Shown here: positions 1 through 10,485 of the stretch, piece by piece
Position numbering within the stretch: the stretch's first letter is position 1
Layout of the letters: each line of letters begins with the position of its first letter
Assembly: GCA_047967505.1 (NCBI GenBank)
Contig: CM106538.1
DNA from: Dipteris shenzhenensis
Lineage: Eukaryota; Polypodiophyta; Polypodiopsida; Gleicheniales
Length of the DNA: 64,000 bases
Strand: one strand, 5' to 3'
Notes under the pieces: model-generated
What the model was told of the DNA's origin: nothing
What the model saw: only the letters and a program-made list of their open reading frames with translations
Databases searched by the model: none
Position numbers and translations under genes: made by a program

Positions 1-780
1 GAAGATACATTGGCTTTTGTTGAGGCTGATCATGCCACGACTAAATTGAAATTTCTCAAACACTTGAGAAGGCATGCAAAAGGAAAAATGATGTAGAAGA
101 ATGCCAAAGGAGAGAAGACTAGGCATGAAAGCATGCAAAATTTGTAGGAGAGAAAAGATGTGGTAAGAATATGGCTATGAGACCCATGGAAGACATAGTG
201 CATGCAATTAGAATTGTGTGAGAAGCTATAGTTCGCTCCTTTTGTCCATGGTCCGACATTAGCTCATTGTATGCCATTTTGGAAGACACTCCTTATAATG
301 AACTTACATGACTTTTACTTGTTTTGTAATGGAAAGTTTATATTGAAAACTTTCTTAGTTTGTCTATTGGCATTAAATGCTCACGTTACTTCATAGTATG
401 TGCATTCGCATAAAAGTAGATATTTTGCACGAGTGCATGTGCATTCTTCGCATACATCACATAGAGGTGACTTATGAGTTTTTATCCACGTGGATGCATA
501 TGACATAGCCCACATCCCCGCATCCTTCATAGCGTGCATCCTCACATCTAAACGTTCCATTGCACCCATCGAAACATCCAAACTCACATGTCCGTAAGTG
601 CAAGTGCGTGCCCTTGATAGTGGTGTTCCTGATTTTATGCCGTCATTATTTTGCAGATGGCAGTCCAATGCAAATGCTTAGAATGTGGCGATGAAAACGA
701 GTTTGCAGTTAGCCATGGCAACGAAGACACGCCGACCGGACCGACTGCACCAATCGGGGCCGACTACGTGCTTCTTGCAG
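1..780. other. Intergenic stretch, no gene recognised
   Basis: A short open frame runs from base 1 to 96 on the plus strand and ends in TAG. It could be the tail of a coding or transposon sequence cut by the window edge, but I do not recognise it. The rest is AT-rich with scattered short ORFs on both strands that look like chance. It lies directly upstream of the LRR gene and presumably contains its promoter. Confidence 0.4.
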
Positions 781-782
781 CC

Positions 783-790
783 TATATATA
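783..790 (+). promoter_or_regulatory. TATA box of the LRR gene
   Basis: An uninterrupted TATATATA lies 89 bases before the ATG at 879. The spacing leaves room for a short 5' leader and suits a plant core promoter. The call rests on position and motif only. Confidence 0.55.
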
Positions 791-878
791 CACACCACCA
801 GCAACCTTCCATTCACAATCAACGCCTTTTCACAATCGATTTGCTCTCAGCTACGTTCTTCATCTCCAATCAGCCGCC

Positions 879-1980
879 ATGGAGCGCTCGGGAGCTGCTA
901 AGCACTTCATCCTTTCTGCTTTCGCCTTATGGGCTCTCCTGCCGGCTCTCGCTCGCGCCAACCCGGAGGGTAAATATTAGGCTTCTACTTTGCATAAGCC
1001 TTCCCTCTTCATGCAATAGCGTATACAAATATAATACATTGCTTTCTGCTAACCGATCGACGGCTTGTATTTTACAGTGGACGCTCTGATTGCATTCAAA
1101 AATGGGCTTACCGACCCGCAAAACGCCCTCGCCAGCTGGGATCCCAACCTGGTGGATCCCTGCACCTTCTTCCATGTGACCTGCGACGACAACAACCATG
1201 TCGTCCGAGTGTACTCATCTACCCACCACCTGTTAAACGCGCATTTAATTTGCTCCCTAATAAGTTTTGGCTCCTGATTCTGCATTTTTCCAACAGGGAT
1301 CTGCCCAACTATGGTCTTTCCGGTCCGCTCTCTCCACAACTTGCAAACCTTCCGTCTTTGCAGTCCCTGTGCGGCTTCCTCACTCTAGCTTCCCACCATG
1401 TGTATTCACCTTCAGTCAATAAGCTAAGCTAAGCGAAGCTTGTCACTCATTTGCTCTAACGATCTCTCTTGTCGCAGCTCCCTCTTTCTCAACCACTTCT
1501 CTGGGTCCATCCCCAAAGAATTCGGCAGTCTGCCCAACCTCTTTGCTTTGCAGCTCCAGGACAACGATCTCACGGGGCCCATCCCCTCTGAGTTGGGCAA
1601 TCTTTCCAATCTGCAGATTCTGTGAGTACAAATATTGGCCCTGGACTGTGAATTATTTTATGCACGACAAGCCATCGAATTTACCTTAGTCACATGACTC
1701 CTTACCATAACATTGCGTTTTCTCCCGCAGTCATCTCATGAATAATGGTCTCTCGGGCCCTATCCCAACGAATGGCGTTTTCTCCAGGTTCACTGCCGAA
1801 AGGTGAGCATGTCTTTCGCGAGCCACCTGAAAGTTGTATAACGATCAAGTAAAGGCATGCATGCTCTCCAGATGCCTGAGATTTCCGCATCTTGCTCACC
1901 ACCTCGTTTGTCAATCTGCATATTGCAGCTACGCAGGAAACCCTGGACTCTGTGGATCTGTGATCAACAAGCCATGTTAG
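879..1980 (+). CDS. Secreted short leucine-rich repeat protein (SERK-ectodomain-like, no kinase)
   Basis: Six exons fit: 879-969, 1078-1210, 1297-1368, 1478-1621, 1731-1802 and 1929-1980. They total 564 bases (187 residues), and every intron begins GT and ends AG. Residues 1 to about 27 form a signal peptide. Next comes the plant LRR N-cap (LRRNT_2) with [20 protein letters not shown] and the motif [10 protein letters not shown]. About four LRRs follow, of the form [30 protein letters not shown] and [15 protein letters not shown]. The protein ends with a cap containing [10 protein letters not shown] and then INKPC and stop. Exons of 72 and 144 bases hold one and two 24-residue repeats, the typical SERK exon structure. 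There is no transmembrane or kinase part, so it is probably an apoplastic LRR protein like the plant LRR1 or SERK-like short proteins. Its partner and ligand are unknown. It is the only intact host-type gene in the window. The splice sites are inferred from sequence; expression is not shown. Confidence 0.85.
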
Positions 1981-2211
1981 CATGATCTTGATGTTGCGAG
2001 TCCTGCCACCTCCGTTTTCGCAACTTTCAGGAGTTTCCGCATCATCCAGCGCACATGCAGCTCGATGTTGGATTTAAGATTTTTGTAATGCGGCTGGATT
2101 TTTGCCCCTTCCAATTGATAATTAAGGTGCTGGTTGGCTTTTCCTACTAAGAAGTCTACGAGTTCTTGCTTCAAGATCGTATTGTACTTAAATGTGTTTA
2201 GTTAAGTCTAC

Positions 2212-2458
2212 TAAAATAAGATGAAGTTCGAAGAAAATATGTTGCTCAAAGGTGCCCCTTAGAGTAAGCTCTTACTCAATGGATTCATTGAGGCATTGCT
2301 AGCTTTAAAACCATCCACTATTGTTTTATGGAATGTGCTCCTCGTGATGGTGAGCAAGTCAATAGCACTATACTTCTTGAGATCTATGGACCGGATTAAA
2401 AAAACAACAAACAAGAGTTAAGAGCCAATAGAAGAGGAGAGAGAACACTTTTTCTCAA
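2212..2458 (+). repeat. Direct repeat a downstream of the LRR gene
   Basis: This block starts AAAATAAGATGAAGTTC. It is followed at once by a second diverged copy at 2459 and has a third copy near 3850. The blocks share phrases such as GGTGCTCCTCATGATGGTGAG and ATCTATGGACC. No coding potential was recognised. It is best seen as a local duplication unit 3' of the LRR gene. Confidence 0.7.
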
Positions 2459-2840
2459 CTAAAATAAGATGAAGTTCAAAGAAAATAGGTTGCTCAAAGG
2501 TACCCCTTGGATTAAGCTCTTAAAGAATGGATTCGTTGAGGCATTTTCTTTGAAAACATAAGTGATCATGCTAGCTTTAAAACCATACACTATTGTTTTA
2601 TGGAAGGTGCTCCTCATGATGGTGAGCCAGTGAATATTAGCACTAAAATTCTTTAGATCTATGGACCACACTAAAAAAGGATAAACAAGAGTTAAGAGCC
2701 AATAGAAGAGTAGAGACACTTTCTTAAACACATTTAACCTATTCACTACTTTTGATGAATTTTTTTGTATGCACAAGGAGGTACCTTATGCTAAAGAACT
2801 TGGCTTACTTTTATTTCTGATGTCCTTGTCATTGTGTGTT
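2459..2840 (+). repeat. Direct repeat b, tandem to repeat a
   Basis: This is a longer copy of the preceding unit. It continues through AAACACATTTAACC and TTTATTTCTGATGTCCTTG, both of which recur in copy c (3850-4257). Short ORFs inside it are not conserved between copies. From about 2841 to 3420 I see only AT-rich unique sequence with short TA and GT runs. Confidence 0.65.
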
Positions 2841-3421
2841 TATAAGCATAAGCACTACCAACATAGAGAATGTACCACTATTGGTCTACATTAGTATTAT
2901 GGGTAGACTGAGTTATCTTTGACAGGTTAGAATCTACCTCTATCAAGTCTCAAGGTTGGGTCCTAGGTTGCCTTTTTAAGTAATGAAATTTGTTTTATTT
3001 ATAAATCTCAATATTTGAATGTTTTTTATTAAAATTGGATCTTGGATAAGCCTTACGAGGACCTTACGTTCCTTTTAGTTGGGAAAATGAAAATGTTTTT
3101 GTAGCATTGCATGTATGCATAACATATATATACTATATGTGTGTATTTTTATTTTTACAAATTATCAAATTAAATTCGTGCAATTGAAAATAGTTTTTTA
3201 AACGGGGTGTGTGTGTGTGGTTCGAAAAGATATATAAAATTTGCATATTCTCCTTTCGTGTCCCGTTCTCCTTGCTCTCTATTTCTCTAGATATCCAACC
3301 TACTTCTCTCTTATAATCATGCCTCATGACTGCCCCTCCTAAGAGATACCCCCTTGTTCCTGCTAAATGCCATGATGATGATCCCCTGGCAAGTCTTCTT
3401 CCATTAGCATTGTTGACGGAT

Positions 3422-3601
3422 GAAAGGTGAGCATGCTCTCTCTCACGAGCCACCTGAAAGTTTTGAAATGATCAAAGGCATGCATGCCTTCCAAATGCCT
3501 AAGAATTTTACATTTTGCTCATCCATCTCGTTTGTGAATCTCCATGCTGCTACGTAGTAGACCCTACACTCTGTGGATCTATGATCAACAAGCCATGTTA
3601 G
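3422..3601 (+). pseudogene. Decayed duplicate of the LRR gene 3' end (intron 5 and exon 6)
   Basis: The stretch matches 1797-1980. It retains the exon-5 donor phrase AAAGGTGAGCATG, the intron text AGCCACCTGAAAGTT and the final exon ending in INKPC and stop (3550-3601). The acceptor of the real gene (TTGCAG before CTACG) is changed here to TGCTG, so the splice site is lost. The glycine-asparagine of the cap motif is also altered. The preceding LRR exons are absent. The similarity continues downstream into repeat c, so this is a segmental duplicate of the gene end plus its 3' flank, not a processed copy. Confidence 0.8.
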
Positions 3602-3849
3602 CATGATCTGGATGTTACGACTGCTGCAACCTTTTTTTTCCTTGAGTTTTCACATCATCGAGTGCATGTAGCTCGCGATCGATAATCCATGAGTGTTGAG
3701 ACATTGGATTTAAAATTTTTATAATATAGCTAGATTTGGTCCCTTCCAATTGATAATTAACTATTAAGAAGACGAGTTCTAGCTTCAAGATCGTAGTCTA
3801 TTAAGGTTGTTAAAGTTAACTTTGATATAATTGTGGTTAGTTAAGTTCA

Positions 3850-4257
3850 CTAAAATGAGATAAACGTCAACAAAATACGATGCATAAAGGTGCCCCCTTA
3901 GATTAAGCTCTTAAAGAATGGATTCACTCATCCACTATCATTGGCAAAATAAGTGATCATGCTAGTTCCTCATGATGGTGAGTCAATAGCACCAAACTTC
4001 TTGAGAACTATGGACCTCATTAAAAAGGATAAAGAGCTAATAGCTAGAAGAGTTGAGAGAACGCCTTTCGTTAAACACATTTAATCCCTTCTCTACTTTT
4101 TATGACTTTTTTGGTCTACAAAAAAGTGGGCACATTATGCTAAAGGATTTGACATGGGTTAGCTTTATAATTTATGCATCAATATTATTTGACTTATTAT
4201 AACCCATTTATGTCTTTCATATCTATTGACTTTTATTTCTGAAGTCCTTGTCATTGT
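3850..4257 (+). repeat. Direct repeat c (3' flank of the duplicated LRR end)
   Basis: This is the third diverged copy of the unit at 2212 and 2459. It sits behind the exon-6 remnant in the same order as in the parent locus. Similarity runs up to GTCCTTGTCATTGT at about 4257 and then stops exactly where CACTA element B begins, which helps fix that element's end. Confidence 0.65.
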
Positions 4258-4269
4258 AACACAACAACA

Positions 4270-4520
4270 CAAAGCAACTATAGATGCGCTTGATAGACAT
4301 GCAAAATAGCCGGTGCGTCTATAGGCGATGCTTGAATAGAGAAATTATGGGCGCATCTAATAGCGTGTCTAACAGCTCGTCTATTTGCACGTGTATTGAC
4401 ACATCTATTTGTGCGTCTACACTGAGAAATTATGGGCCCGTCTAACACTACGTTTGTCAACATGTCTATTTGCATGTGTATTAGCACGTCTATTAGCGCG
4501 TCTACACTGAGAATTAGACG
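4270..4520. repeat. Subterminal palindromic repeats, left end of CACTA B
   Basis: Many short units of the type GCGTCTA.AGACGC are present, for example GGTGCGTCTATAGGCG, GCGCATCTAATAGCG and GCGCGTCTACACTGAG. Clustered motifs like this close to a CACTA end are the usual binding sites for the element's own DNA-binding protein. That role is known for En/Spm and is only inferred here. Confidence 0.7.
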
Positions 4521-4702
4521 CATATTTAGATGCATATTTAGACGCAAAACAAAGAATACAAAAAGTGAGATTTTGGTGTACATCATAGTTTTCCAAACAT
4601 TGCCCATGATTACCAAAGCACATAATTTTAACAAAAACATCAATGCTTTTTTGCAAGCCCACATATACAAGAATTATGTGAGGTGAGGAGAATGAGACAA
4701 TA

Positions 4703-7700
4703 TTAAAATAGTTGTGCCAATATCAATGACGGTTCAATCTCATCCTCAATGAGATCAACCCTTGCCAAACTATCTACTTCAAAATCCAAACAAGTGTTTA
4801 AATCTACAAATACATTCAATCCACTACTACTTGTGCTACTCATGTGCTCATCGAAATCAGCATCACCAATGGTAGGCTCGTCCTCACGGGTAATGGCCTC
4901 AATATCTGTATCTCCTATCTCATGATCATCCTCCTCTCTCATATCATGGTCATCATCCTCCATATGCTCCATATTAGTAAATGTACTATACATCACTTTG
5001 GAACGTGGCATAATAGGTATGACATGCCACCATCTGTTATTATCCACCATTGGTTGATAGACAACCTAATTCAAACACAAATACAATCATGTTATTTTTC
5101 TTGCATCGAAGGTATCAAATATTTAAAAGCGAGTATTTTTATATGTGTGCACAGTACCTGTTCACATTGTTGCCATAGTACTAGTGTGTCCTTTCTACTT
5201 TGCCAAAACTTTGTGGAGTCAATAGTTACAAAGCCACTTGCATGGCGTTTGATTGTTGCATTAGGGCATTTTTCCACCACGTCCTTAAACCACTTTACAT
5301 CCAAAACATACACAAAGAAGCGTCAAAAGTCAAGCTTAATAATATCTTGGATTATGCCACAATAACCATCCATGTCTCCATTGGCTCCCTCAAAGCTAGC
5401 AATGATGCCGCAATCTTATCTGTTTCTCTTATCATCAATCCGTTGTGTTCGAAAATGCTTGCCCTCACACCATATAGCATTGAACATAGTGCACTACACC
5501 AAGAAAAAATCAATTAAATAAGCAATCTAGACTATTGAAAGCTCTTAACTTATGCATAACATTCTATATACCGACCTTGCTCATGCATCCCCTAGCATAT
5601 TCCCATTCTTCCATTGTGATATGCATCCCCTCGTCTTTCTCTGCTTTCTCCATTGCATCAAGTAGCCAATCCACATGAATATCCTTTGGAAGTGCTCTTA
5701 GATATTGAGGGTATGGCACACGAGATCCATGGTGTGTACAAAAGAGGGCCCTTTGTTCTTGTCTTCTTGCCTTTGCATCCTCGTATCTTGTCACCCATCT
5801 TTTCATCACATCACTATTAAGCACGCAATAGAGGTTGATACTATTATGCAACTCCGTGTCTATTACTTTGTTGCATCGTTTCCCTTGAGGCACAATAGAG
5901 GTCATCCTTATGTCTTCATCATCTCTCCATAGTCATGGGAGAGAGCTATCCACATCAACAAGAAACTCAGAAATATTTACAAGTGACTCTTGTACCAACC
6001 AACCCTCGGCCATGCTACCTTTGGGTCTTGCATTTTGTCTCATGAAGCCCTTCAAGGTCTTCATGAAGCGCTCGAGTAAGAACAACCATCGTGCATGTAT
6101 AGTACCGCATATAACAATCTCATCCACCAAATGCACTATAAGATGTAGTTGGCTTGTGAGAATAGAACGTGGAAATGTCTCCTCCAGTAAACAAACCACC
6201 TCCATTGACATAACTTGAGCATTCTCAAGCGTGGTGGGATCTATTTCCTTTGAGCTCACATACCTAGAAATGAAAAAGTACACCATATTAGCAATATGAA
6301 CACCTTGCATGGAGCATTGATACGCATCATATTTTGTATCATGTAAAGTATCTCATAAGCTCGCCCATCTTGTAAATACAATCCTTCATGTCCTTCGATG
6401 CACTACGAGAAATGCTAGTAGTTAGTATGAACTGAACCCACAAGGAGGTGGCTGATTAGTTGCTTATAAATATTCACTCACAAATTTGAAAGGAAAAAGA
6501 TATTATGCACATAAAATACTTACTTGGAGCATATTGTGCCAATCATGAGATTTCAAGCCATATAATTGCTCTCCACCTCTTTTCTTGCTCTTTGTAAAGG
6601 CTCCCTTCAAACACCTCATGCATCCAGTGGGAGTACGAATTGTAGTAATAGCATGCTTCATCGCCGCCATCTCTAGCTTTGATAACCTCCATGGTGCACG
6701 AGGTTAAAAAACATGCCCATTTGGTCTCTCTTGTGGCCAAGCTTCATGCATCCTCCCTGTGGTACATAAATCCTCCCTTATGCCTACAGAATCTCGTGTC
6801 CCATTCAAATTCTCCCAAATGGTAGATGCCACATTCTTGAAGATATGCATGGGATCAAGCAGGTGATTGATCTTGAGGTGGGACCAATATGGTAAACGAT
6901 AAAAGATGGAGTATCTAAACAAAAGCTTGTGTTAGCGAGCAATCTTTATTTCCAGCCAATATAGCACACAATAGTTACAAACCCTTACCGGCTCATGCCA
7001 AGTGGTGGAGGAGTCGTGGAACCATCCCAAATTCTCATCCAATCTCCCGTGGTGAGTGATTCTGGGAGGACTTCATTCCAAGGGGCAACATATCTAGGAT
7101 GATCAGGTGGGAGAAATCGATGGTTATTCTCATAGATGACCTTATTCAATGCGTCTGCCCATGAGGCAACTAGCGAAGGACCACAAACAGGACATGCATG
7201 GTAACCCGATGTAGTGAGACCTGAACAATAGATGCAATTAAGAGTTGAAGGTGGGTTTAGGGTGCCACATCCTTTGCCTATTCATAATTAGAAGTGCAAT
7301 GCTTACCTGAACACTCGCCATAGCCTGGCATCAAGACTGCTTTGTAGTTGAAGTCTCATGACGAGGGAGGCCTGCTCACATCATGCACCTCGATACCTCT
7401 CCAAAGTATCTCTAGCTCGTCAAGTCTCCAAATAAACATCATGATTTTTGACTTTATGTTTCCCTGGAATTAGAAGGGACAGCATAACATGTCCTTTCTT
7501 AATAGCCATAGAGACTAGAAGATTATAATTCACCAATATCACTGGCCATACACTGTAAGAGGTGCTTTTGAGACCAAATGGGTTCACACCATCCATACCC
7601 AATCCAAGTCTCAAGCTCCTAGGTTCTTCCTTGAAGCTTGGCCATGTATCTTCAATATGCTTCCACACAGGAGAGTCTGCAAGAGTTCTCCGATGGAATG

Positions 7701-8741
7701 CCATGACATGAGCTCTGCAATGGATTTGCACTTGAACATATGTTGGATGTGAGGGATTATGCGAAAATGTCGCAGAACCTTATGAGGCACGTCCAAAGTT
7801 TTGAGATCTGCTCTATATCTTGCCTCTCCACAAGTAGGGCACTCTCTTGCATCCTTATGTAGTCCATGAAACAAAATACAATCGTTGACGCATGCATGGA
7901 TGTGCTTGTAATCTAATCCTCCAAGAGAGGTCACATGTTGCCTTGCCATATCTCTTGAGGTCGGTAATTTATTCTCCCTTGGAAGCATTTTACACAATAG
8001 CCTACACGTGAAGACCATAAATGAGGAAAAGCATTCGAGTAATTGACCCACTAGCATAATTCACCATGTTTGCAAAATAGACTTTAAAGCTTACTTGAGT
8101 AATGCATTCAAACTTGCATTGCTCCATCCATAGATGGTTTTCAAGTTTAGTAACTCAAGGGAGGCACGTAGAACAGAGAAAGTGCACCCCCCAAATAGTG
8201 GAGTCGATGCTGCAGTAAAAAGATCGTCCTGCTCCATGCTATCATCCCTCCCTTCGGATTGATGGACATATAAATCCTACACGATATCATTAAACACCTC
8301 CTCCTCCACGGCTTCATGAGGTAATGGCATAGGGCTACTATCACCATCACTCCATGTATCCGTAACGGTCCCTCTTGAAGATCCCACCTCATATCACCGA
8401 TGCTTCGCCTCCTCACGACGAGCATAGGGCAACATATGTGGGTGTGGCACTGCATCCTGTATCAAATTAAAATGGGATCATAGCTCAAACATATGAACAC
8501 CCATAGGTATCTCAATCAACCTGAACTCTTTAACACTTACCATGTTTACGGTCGCATCCCATTCTCCATACTTTGAGATGTGATTGAGTGTAATCCTGCA
8601 TGCACAATACATGTTTCCTCGACATCGATCACACATACATTTGATTTTTTGCTCCAACCACATTTCGCGATGGTGGATACGGAGGGATTCATCCTCACTG
8701 GAGCTACTTGTTGAAGATGAAGACATCCTACAAACAAACAA
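4703..8741 (-). pseudogene. TNP2-type CACTA transposase (element B)
   Basis: Coding blocks run leftwards from a methionine at about 8726-8741. An N-terminal zinc-ribbon-like segment (CMCDRCRGNMYCAC) comes first. The TNP2 core (PF02992-like) follows with HACVNDCILFHG, CPTCGEARYRADL, MDGVNPFGL and the LLDPMHIFKNV stretch at 6704-6922. A DUF4218-like block (5933-6310, VHLVDEIVICGTIHARWLF) and a DUF4216-like block (5092-5313, DVKWFKDV) come next, and the gene closes with an acidic tail (4703-5050). These domains occur in this order in plant CACTA transposases. Several blocks lie between plausible GT/AG introns, but frame breaks remain, so I call it a pseudogene. It reads the arginine codon in CGEARYR that is a stop in both copies of element A. 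Confidence 0.8.
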
Positions 8742-8784
8742 CCCAAAAAATTTTGCTTTTCTTCAAATATTTAATTTTAAAACT

Positions 8785-8915
8785 CTGTGGCACGTCTCAG
8801 AGAGCGTCTAAAACCGCGTCTATAGGCGCGTCTAGACTGTTCGCAGACACAGACAGCCACATCTATAGACGTGCTTCTCAAACGCGTCTATAGACGCACT
8901 CCAACAATAATCTTT
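8785..8915. repeat. Internal palindromic repeats upstream of the element B transposase
   Basis: Units such as GCGTCTATAGGCGCGTCTAG and ACGCGTCTATAGACGC repeat here. They are the same motif family as at 4270-4520. They lie just 5' of the transposase start, between the two divergent genes, and so could act on both promoters. Confidence 0.65.
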
Positions 8916-8959
8916 TCCGACAGTAATCTTTTCTTCCCTTCCCCTTTCTTCTTAGCTCA

Positions 8960-10000
8960 TCAATAATCGTCTTTTTTTCTTTTTTCCAATTCATCATGTG
9001 GCCAGGAACCTCTTCGGCCTCACCTGATCTCCGAAAGTCTATTTTTAGGGACTTATATAACCTTTTAGGGCACCCTCCTAGGCTTGCAGAGTTATACGAG
9101 TATATGATGAGTACTCTAAACATCCCCCAAGAGTCGGCACTACAGACTCCAAACCACCCCACATGAGCTGAGATTACCCCAGCGGAGTCAGCATAGCCCA
9201 GCCGGCTACACAACCGAGGCCCTTCTCCCATGCCGTCTTATGCCCCTTCCCCCATGCCGTCTTATGCCCCTTCCACCATGCCATCTTATGCCCCTTCCCC
9301 CATGCCATCAGGAGGTCCTTCTGTCTTGTAGAGCCGTCGGTGTACTCCTATGTAGTCGAGACTCGATTCTCCAGCTACGAGTGGTCCACATAGTCCCGTG
9401 CAGTCTCCAGCTATGAGTGGCCAATGTACTAGCTCGACATGACACGGTAGCAGGCGTAGTAGCAGGGAGAGTGGTGGGCGATGCATAGCACAGTGCTTTG
9501 GGAGGGGTGGTGGTGGGGACGATGATGATTTAGATGATTTGGACGTGCCTCCGGGGGATGGTATGATCTTTTATGACATCACTCAAACAGGAGGCATCTT
9601 GCTGGATGCACGGGGGAAGGACATCATGGCCTTCATGCGCTCTGTAATTGCTAACAATTAAAAAGATTGCTTTATCCACTACGAAGACCATCCAAAGAGG
9701 TTGGCTGATGAGACCCTCATTGTTGTTTGCTCTAGGTATCCTAACCCCCTGATCATCAGTTCACAGATAAATGGGCCAAGTCAAAGATTATTACGATACT
9801 TGGCAATAAAAGATCTTTGCTTAAGAGGCAGGTACTAGCGGAGCTTGCCAGGCTCGAGGGAGGTCAACCACCAAGGGGCCCACCCCACACCGCTCACAAG
9901 CGTGAGTGGAAGAAAGCAATGAAGTTAGCAAGGGAGGACCCCAGTCTGTAGCATGTGGAGGCACGAAGGATCCAGATGGAGCAATATGGAAGCGTGCATT
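8960..10000 (+). pseudogene. CACTA accessory protein gene (Transposase_24/TNPA-like), element B
   Basis: The plus-strand text encodes a proline-rich N-terminal part. It includes about 3.5 copies of a 24-base unit giving SPMPSYAP (9226-9315), then an acidic GGDDDDLDDLD stretch near 9510. The core has KWAKSKIITILGNKRSLLKR near 9770-9835 and a charged tail REWKKAMKLAREDP. Core and tail recur at 29650-29880 in element C. In-frame stops and frame changes (for example TAA near 9659) make it non-functional. It is transcribed away from the transposase, towards the missing right end. The family assignment rests on position next to TNP2 and on the KR-rich core; I am moderately sure. Confidence 0.5.
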
Positions 10001-10004
10001 GCAC

Positions 10005-10215
10005 CAGGATATTACCATCCACTAGCGCATTGGTTTGCTTCTATTATTACAAGATGAATGGATTTGTGGGATGTGTAGATTAGTTATGGGAAACCAGCAC
10101 GGTGGTTGTTGGGATATAATAAAAACAAGCATGGGATTTACAAAAACAATTTAATAAAACTAGCGCGGTGGTTGTTCAGGATGTTCAGGATATACTAAAA
10201 AGAAGCATAGTCTTA
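10005..10215. repeat. Palindromic ACCA..TGGTT repeats, left block
   Basis: Imperfect palindromes with a common core appear here: AACCAGCACGGTGGTTG, ACTAGCGCGGTGGTTG and ATCCACTAGCGCATTGGT. Several are followed by GGATAT. The same kind of unit appears at 12240-12380 and 13710-13790, on the other side of the minus-strand gene, so I read them as subterminal repeats of a DNA transposon distinct from the CACTA elements. Confidence 0.55.
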
Positions 10216-10485
10216 AATACAAATTCTATTTTCTAGGACAAGTGGACATATTGTTTCCTTGCAATGAGACTACATACATTTTCGTAGTACTATCTCAGTC
10301 TTCCTCATCCATCGCTCCGAGACACACCAAGATGTGGTCATGTGTGTCTAAATCCAATTTGAAGACACTCTTGCCCTTCTTTCATTGTGGCACAGGTTGC
10401 ATCTAGAACTTAATAGCTCTTACTAGATGAGAGTTCACTCATGTTTGTGGATTCTTATGTAGCAATTCGTAATTGCATCCTCTCT

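Larger units (their letters stand above)
4260..10000. mobile_element. CACTA (En/Spm-like) element B, right end missing
   Basis: The left terminus is taken as CACAACAACACAAAGC at 4260. It sits where the duplicated LRR flank stops, and its first ten bases are the reverse complement of TGTTGTTGTG at the right end of element C (31055-31064). Inside, in order, are palindromic subterminal repeats (GCGTCTATAGACGC type), a TNP2-class transposase on minus, a second block of the same repeats, and an accessory gene on plus. Similarity to element C stops near 10000, where repeats of another transposon take over. Both genes carry stops, so it is defective. The family call is strong; the exact borders are inferred. 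Confidence 0.75.

Noticed and set aside
4278-4670. 130-residue minus ORF MYMWACKKALMF..
   Set aside because: Mostly a translation of the GCGTCTA subterminal repeats (repeated CRRTNRCVN and NMRL phrases); no family relation.
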